A stretch of 64,000 nt of DNA from Anaerolineae bacterium (GTDB lineage: Bacteria > Chloroflexota > Anaerolineae > Promineifilales > Promineifilaceae). The translations under genes were made by a program, and so were the position numbers. Location: assembly GCA_030425205.1 (NCBI GenBank), contig JAUIAP010000001.1:526393-590392 (forward strand), given 5' to 3'. This document shows, in pieces, positions 59,813 through 64,000 of this stretch. Numbering within the stretch: position 1 is the first letter of the stretch; the number at the start of each line of letters is the position of its first letter. The notes beneath the pieces are model-generated. The model worked only from the letters and a program-made list of their open reading frames with translations. It made no database searches and was not told where the DNA came from.

Positions 59813-62422
59813 CTATGGTGTTGTCACGAACTCGAACGAGCCGAGGCTTGGCAGTGCAACGATGTTAGAGACGACCACAACTTCGATTCGGTTAGAACCT
59901 TCAGGTAGTGCGCTCGTTGTGTCACCATCGAGTACAACTTGCCATTCGCCATCAGCGAGTGCTTCCGCTGCGCCTGTTCCAACTTGCGCGCCTGTGGCGT
60001 CGAACAGCAGGTAAGTGACGTTGTTGATGTCATCGATTGCGTAAGGCTCGCCCAATCCATCGATGAAGATATCGAAGACTGCCTCATCGCCGATTGTTAC
60101 ACGGCTATCGCCATCGATTTCAATCTCTGCAAGTGCAGCAGCTGAGAACTGTGACCAACGGTTAGCAGCATCTGGATGTGGCTCGTAGCGTTCCAAGATC
60201 GCTTGACCTTCAACTGGGAAGACACCTTGCAGGTAGTAGGTGTTCGTGCCGAGATAGTAGTGACCATAGCGGCGTGCGAACTCTGCGAGGTTGTTGTAGC
60301 GTGAAGTGATCTCGTCGTCTGACAAGTATTCACTCAATGTTGGTGCATAAGGGATGAACAGTTCATCGGTTGCCGATACGAGTGTACTTTGGAGGATACC
60401 CAGCGATGGGCCCGCGATCATGTTGATACGCTCAGTTTCATTCAACGTTGCCTTATCTGGTGTGAAAGCCAAATCACCATTGCCGTCTGCACGCAACATG
60501 ATTGACATGTTGTGCCACGCAGCGTCAGAAAGGGAGTAAACTGGCCACCATGATACGACTGTGTTTTCTGCGTCGAGTTGAGGGTTGTTGCCATAATGTT
60601 CGATCACGAGCGGGTCGGTCGAGACAATGCGCACACCTTTGAACGCAGACAAGAACTGATCGAGGCTTGGGGTCACTGACTCATCATAGTAAGGGCTGTC
60701 CACTTTACCTTGATCAAGTGTCGTGATCATGAGCATGACAAAATCGGCAACTGAGAGTGGGCTGCCATCGTGCCATGTGATGGTGTCAAACATATCTTCT
60801 GGGTAGTAGACCGTGCTCTTGAATACGGCTGTTTCCGTTTCCGTGTATTTTTCACCAGCGGTGATGAATACTTGGTTTACAGCGTCCCAGTCTGCCCATG
60901 CGTCATCTGGAACTACGATCTCATCTTCAAAGGAGAGTTCAACCCATTCGCTCGATGAGCTGGCGGGGAAGCCAGTTTGAACGACAACTTCAGCGCGCTC
61001 AACACGGTTTGGAACGCCAATTCCTGTGTTAGGATCGGTGTAAATACCAGATTCGCCGATTGCACGTTTTACCATGTTGTCGAAGACCCAGTTAGAACCA
61101 CCGATTGGGTTCCACGGCTCTGTGAAGACGCTTGGCAGTGCGATCTTCATTGAGCCACCTTCTTGGCCTGCGAAACGAATGGTCTTAGACCAAAGGCCAG
61201 CACCACTAACACCTGCTGCGAGATCAGAGGTTACAGAAACTTCGTTGCTGTATGGAACAAGCGTTGTACGGCTTGTGATCCAAACACGAGGAGATTCTTG
61301 TGCGGCGAGGGGCAAGATTTCCGCGTACATCGCATCGCGCTCTTCCAAGTCAGCGTAATCACTGTTGTTGAGACGCAGAGACAATGTGTCTAATTCCTCT
61401 GATGGGGTCAAAACTTGCGAGTTCGGCCATGGGAGGACGCGAGATGTATAGAACTGCTCGAAGCTTGAGCCATCGTCACGCGAGATTGCTGTTTGGCTCC
61501 ACGCACCGGTGTACCAGTTCCATTGACATTCGGCTGGATCGCCAGAAATCCAGATTGGAGAGAGTTCACCAGATGTGCGTTCGATGCGTTCGATGGTGAA
61601 ACCGAGTTCTTCAAGTTGGTTAGCGAAGTAGTTACCAATTTCGAGGCGGGTATCTTCAATACGGATCAAGCCGATCAATGTGACAGGCTCGCCGTTGAAG
61701 TTCCACTTGCCATCGACCATTTCTGCACCCATTGCTTCCATCTCTTCAGTGACAATGGTACGGGCACGTTCGAAGTCATAAGCGTATTCAGCTTCGATGG
61801 CGCGAATTTCAGCCGCCATTACCCCACGAATCGCACCAGCTTCAGAAATTGCAGTGTATTTTGGCACAGCCAAGCCACCGTAAAGTTCGTCAGCAACGTA
61901 GTCGCGGTCGATAATCCAGTTCATCGCCTCACGCATACGGTCGGTTTGGAAGGGGTTCAGAACGTTCTCATCAGCACATGTGCCGTTGTTGAAGAACATT
62001 TCATCGTAGAGACCATACTGCGTCACAGTCGTGATGTTACCAGCATCGGCAATCGCCTGAAGGACAGCTGCACCAGCAACGTCGTCAGCGAACATGTCGA
62101 TATCGCCAGCAGCGAGACGTGCAATTGCAGCATCTTGGTTTGGCTCTTGAACGAAAACGATCGTGTCAAGCCATGCACCTGTGCGGTCACTTGGTTCTGG
62201 TTCAGCGACAACAGTTACAACGACTTCTTCGACGACTGTTTCGCCGGGAACTTCAACTTCAACGACTGATGTTACAACAACTTCTTCGACAACCGTTTCA
62301 CCAGGAACTTCGACTTCCTTAACGGTTTCAACAATTTGGGTAACGACAACAGTCTCAGGTGCACCACATGCAACAAGTATTGCGGCGATGACTGTTAGTA
62401 AAAACAGTAATTTTGTCTTCAT
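59813..62422 (-). CDS. Large family-5-like extracellular solute-binding lipoprotein
   Basis: 869 residues, much longer than the usual 520-600. The signal peptide ends at a lipobox (IAAILVACGAP, Cys19). Residues about 25-75 are a Val/Glu-rich repeat (VEVPGETVVEEVVVT twice), a tether seen in Chloroflexota binding proteins. The binding domain contains PFQTDRMREAMNWIIDRDYV, typical of family-5 peptide-binding proteins, and after a GGSNWVFDNMVKRAIGE stretch a second lobe-like region. It delivers peptides or oligosaccharides to the permeases encoded downstream. AGGAGA lies six bases before ATG. It contains no TCGGCCGA, against three or four expected at the window rate. Confidence 0.93.
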   Translation of the reverse strand: MKTKLLFLLTVIAAILVACGAPETVVVTQIVETVKEVEVPGETVVEEVVVTSVVEVEVPGETVVEEVVVTVVAEPEPSDRTGAWLDTIVFVQEPNQDAAIARLAAGDIDMFADDVAGAAVLQAIADAGNITTVTQYGLYDEMFFNNGTCADENVLNPFQTDRMREAMNWIIDRDYVADELYGGLAVPKYTAISEAGAIRGVMAAEIRAIEAEYAYDFERARTIVTEEMEAMGAEMVDGKWNFNGEPVTLIGLIRIEDTRLEIGNYFANQLEELGFTIERIERTSGELSPIWISGDPAECQWNWYTGAWSQTAISRDDGSSFEQFYTSRVLPWPNSQVLTPSEELDTLSLRLNNSDYADLEERDAMYAEILPLAAQESPRVWITSRTTLVPYSNEVSVTSDLAAGVSGAGLWSKTIRFAGQEGGSMKIALPSVFTEPWNPIGGSNWVFDNMVKRAIGESGIYTDPNTGIGVPNRVERAEVVVQTGFPASSSSEWVELSFEDEIVVPDDAWADWDAVNQVFITAGEKYTETETAVFKSTVYYPEDMFDTITWHDGSPLSVADFVMLMITTLDQGKVDSPYYDESVTPSLDQFLSAFKGVRIVSTDPLVIEHYGNNPQLDAENTVVSWWPVYSLSDAAWHNMSIMLRADGNGDLAFTPDKATLNETERINMIAGPSLGILQSTLVSATDELFIPYAPTLSEYLSDDEITSRYNNLAEFARRYGHYYLGTNTYYLQGVFPVEGQAILERYEPHPDAANRWSQFSAAALAEIEIDGDSRVTIGDEAVFDIFIDGLGEPYAIDDINNVTYLLFDATGAQVGTGAAEALADGEWQVVLDGDTTSALPEGSNRIEVVVVSNIVALPSLGSFEFVTTP

Positions 62423-62900
62423 GAGTTTCTCCTAAAATTTTTGAGTAGAAATGCACGGTCTTGTTGATCAAGCCGCGTGATATTGATGTGCCTAGAGGCA
62501 GCATCGTATTTGCGAGGGGGGAAATTACGGCGATTTTTCAAATGGCAATCTTCTCCTATGTATTACGTGTCTAAAGGCCTTGACCTTTTAGTGTCACGAA
62601 TATGTCACTAAAAAACCCCATTTATTATAAACAGATCAACACTAGTTTTGCAACAAGCAATTTTTCTGTTAAGAAAATGTAAACTTATTGTTGGAGCGGA
62701 GGGTTAAATTCGGCCGAAATCAGCCCATCGAGAACACATTCACCACAATTTCGTTAATAAACTTGCCCAACTTTCACAAAATGCGAAATGAGAAAGATTT
62801 AGCAAACAGTTGAGGTAACAGCTCGATCTGGCATTTTTGTCGAAATTTGCATAACGTGAACGACATTCTGAATGCGCGTGTTAAATTACCTGACGAGACA
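62423..62900. other. 478-base intergenic region upstream of the binding-protein gene
   Basis: It should hold the promoter of the transporter operon. It contains an inverted pair TTTTAGTG/CACTAAAA (62586-62593 and 62606-62613), a possible operator or a terminator of the gene to the right, and one TCGGCCGA at 62710. I found no consensus promoter that I can defend. Confidence 0.55.
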
Positions 62901-63887
62901 CTATGGCGCAATCTCCCACACAATCGCAAAGCCCGGTTGTGTTTCTATATAAGGTGTGCTGGATGTCAGAAACTGTGCGCCGTTGGGATTGCTGCTGTTG
63001 GCGCGCAATCGGATTGCCGCCCGATCTTCTGGCGTCACGTTGGTCACAATCGCATCGTCATGCAGGCCAACTGCCAGCATTGATCCGTCGGGGGAGAGTG
63101 CAAGATTGTAGAGTGAGCGTGGATGCTGAAATAGTTGCACGATCGCCTCATCAGCCACTGACCACACTTCGACATAACCATCAGAATAGCCAACGGCGAG
63201 GGTTGTGCCATCGGCCGAAAATGCCAATTCATCCACCTCGAACTCAAGTTTCTCAACAGACATCAGAACGCTGCCTGTCGCTGTCTCCCACACAAACGCG
63301 CCGCGGTCATTGAACGCCGCCAACCGTTGACCATCATTGCTTAAATGGAGTGCTTGCGGACTGTCTGCTTCGCTAATTGTGATGGCATTGCTGATGTTGG
63401 CAAGGGGCCAAACGTGTAGTCGGTCGCTTTCTTTATGGTATGCAGCAAGGGTTGTGCCATCGGCCGAACTGACAACCTGACTCATGCCTGCCGAGTTGGG
63501 GAGCTGCGTATATTGCACGCCATCTGACATGCGATAGAAGTTGATGCCATCCTGTTGTGCCAGTGCGAAGGCATCCGATTCCCAAAGCGCGGCAAATCCA
63601 GCGGTGCTCTCACCGGGATCGGCTGTCCACGTGCTTAATAACTCGCCTTCAAGATCGTAAAATTCGATTAGTTCACTCCCTACGGCGACCAATTGGGGGA
63701 AGTCGCCCATAAATTCGGCCGAAAATCGCTCAAACTCAGGATTTAGTCGCTCGATCTTATCGCCCGTCTTGGCATCATACAGATCAACCCCTGCACCTTT
63801 GGTGAGCAGGCGTGTGCCATCGGCCGAAAATCCCAACACCTGTACGCTGGCTCGCCCATTGACTACTGTGTACTTTGACAATGTCAC
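62901..63887 (-). CDS. WD40/beta-propeller repeat protein
   Basis: 328 residues from a GTG start at 63887. That start is supported by a four-base GTGA overlap with the stop of the upstream gene. Several WD40-like blades show GFSADGTRLL, AFSADGTTLAVGYSDGYVEVWSV, ALSPDGSMLAVGLHDDAIV and LSNDGQRLAAFNDRGAFVWET, each with the SxDGxxLA turn. No signal peptide is visible, so it is probably cytoplasmic. WD40 proteins are scaffolds; the upstream partner is only partly in view. Four TCGGCCGA copies fall in this gene, mostly encoding the SAD/SAE of the blade turns. Confidence 0.85.
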   Translation of the reverse strand: MTLSKYTVVNGRASVQVLGFSADGTRLLTKGAGVDLYDAKTGDKIERLNPEFERFSAEFMGDFPQLVAVGSELIEFYDLEGELLSTWTADPGESTAGFAALWESDAFALAQQDGINFYRMSDGVQYTQLPNSAGMSQVVSSADGTTLAAYHKESDRLHVWPLANISNAITISEADSPQALHLSNDGQRLAAFNDRGAFVWETATGSVLMSVEKLEFEVDELAFSADGTTLAVGYSDGYVEVWSVADEAIVQLFQHPRSLYNLALSPDGSMLAVGLHDDAIVTNVTPEDRAAIRLRANSSNPNGAQFLTSSTPYIETQPGFAIVWEIAP

Positions 63888-64000
63888 ATTCGTTCTCTGA
63901 AAGGCTTGCGTAGCCGGGATTTACGAGAACGGGTGCGATTATCGAGATGTTTGATAACTAAATCAATCGCTTGCTGAGAAGAAAGCTGAGGCAAAGGCAA
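63884..64000 (-). CDS. C-terminal end of an unidentified gene, cut by window edge
   Basis: A frame open from the right edge ends with TGA at 63886-63884, overlapping the GTG start of the WD40 gene. The 38 visible residues are helical then very basic, with SRKSRLRKPFRERM at the end. The four-base overlap is typical of an operon and argues that the frame is coding. Its family cannot be told from this fragment. Confidence 0.6.
   Translation of the reverse strand: MPLPQLSSQQAIDLVIKHLDNRTRSRKSRLRKPFRERM

Larger units (their letters stand above)
462..63837. repeat. Highly iterated octamer palindrome TCGGCCGA (about 80 copies)
   Basis: Hand-located starts: 462, 2471, 2696, 3620, 4168, 5010, 5847, 6645, 6701, 7072, 7522, 8173, 8603, 10430, 10577, 11469, 12153, 12817, 12849, 13365, 15047, 15471, 16067, 18600, 18969, 19062, 19757, 21401, 22677, 24242, 24495, 24825, 25994, 26430, 27751, 28336, 28536, 29567, 30955, 31662, 31824, 32127, 32733, 33874, 34170, 35511, 35865, 36048, 36771, 38075, 38540, 40093, 41404, 41988, 42420, 43347, 44807, 45161, 45374, 45659, 48444, 48731, 50227, 50451, 50811, 51180, 52125, 52557, 53127, 53632, 53733, 54372, 54398, 55793, 58065, 62710, 63211, 63460, 63715, 63830. 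The flanking base is almost always A or T. It is read in all three frames (S-A-E/D; I/F/L-G-R; x-R-P-x). Confidence 0.95.

Noticed and set aside
1..64000. tRNA or rRNA genes.
   Set aside because: I saw no T-arm GGTTCGAATCC-type motif within a foldable cloverleaf and no rRNA-like tract; a covariance-model scan would be needed to be sure.

Overview
The window looks like a piece of a free-living bacterial chromosome, most probably a Chloroflexota (Anaerolineae/Caldilineae-like) member. This is an inference from gene content and style, not from a marker gene: large ArnT-type membrane glycosyltransferases, RNase J, Val-rich linkers after the lipobox of a big solute-binding protein, giant secreted CSLREAI-type beta-helix proteins with a C-terminal membrane anchor, and L21/L31 ribosomal proteins with helix-hairpin-helix tails. 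I see no tRNA, rRNA, CRISPR array, transposase or prophage gene.

Layout. 1-6.8 kb: start of a sensor kinase, its response regulator, two convergent membrane glycosyltransferases and an ABC-F ATPase. 7-10.7 kb: a secreted AttH/CrtC-like protein and a double-FAS1 lipoprotein with Met/Asp-rich linkers. 10.8-17.3 kb: minus-strand housekeeping genes (RNase J, PP2C phosphatase, uppP, hpt, tdk, and rplU-rpmA-rpmE behind a clear promoter and a 5' hairpin). 17.8-21.6 kb: an arsenic-type cluster (ArsR with four operator copies, ArsO-like flavoprotein, a second flavoprotein with five Cys-Cys pairs in its tail, ArsN1-like acetyltransferase). 21.7-29.2 kb: a phosphoesterase, a GNAT protein, TspO-like, YhhN, CPBP-like, enoyl-CoA hydratase and PIN-TRAM genes, interrupted at 24.64-25.05 kb by a cluster of DnaA-box-like 9-mers next to an AT-rich tract, a candidate replication origin. 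29.2-36.7 kb: amine oxidase, TetR regulator, a large subtilisin-like protease, a DinB-like protein and a small zinc-ribbon membrane protein. 36.7-54.6 kb: three secreted beta-helix proteins with one, two and three CSLREAI modules, two small paralogous ORFs translationally coupled to the two larger ones, trmFO, and a BTAD/ATPase/TPR (SARP-like) regulator. 54.8-62.4 kb: a complete peptide-type ABC importer operon. 62.9-64 kb: a WD40-like protein coupled to a partial upstream gene.

Two systems stand out. (1) The octamer palindrome TCGGCCGA, nearly always flanked by A/T, occurs about 80 times in 64 kb by my hand count, against about one expected by chance. At many copies the local strand composition flips from G-rich on the 5' side to C-rich on the 3' side. 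(2) All three beta-helix promoters carry an 11-bp-period direct repeat (CGATCYAAAAA twice) placed 8-9 bp before a -10-like hexamer. That is the geometry known for SARP/BTAD activators, and a BTAD regulator gene lies divergent to one of these promoters with a single copy of the motif just before its own start codon. Together these suggest a dedicated surface-protein regulon.

All calls come from reading the sequence; no similarity search was run. Start codons were moved inward from the longest frame where a better ATG or ribosome binding site was visible.
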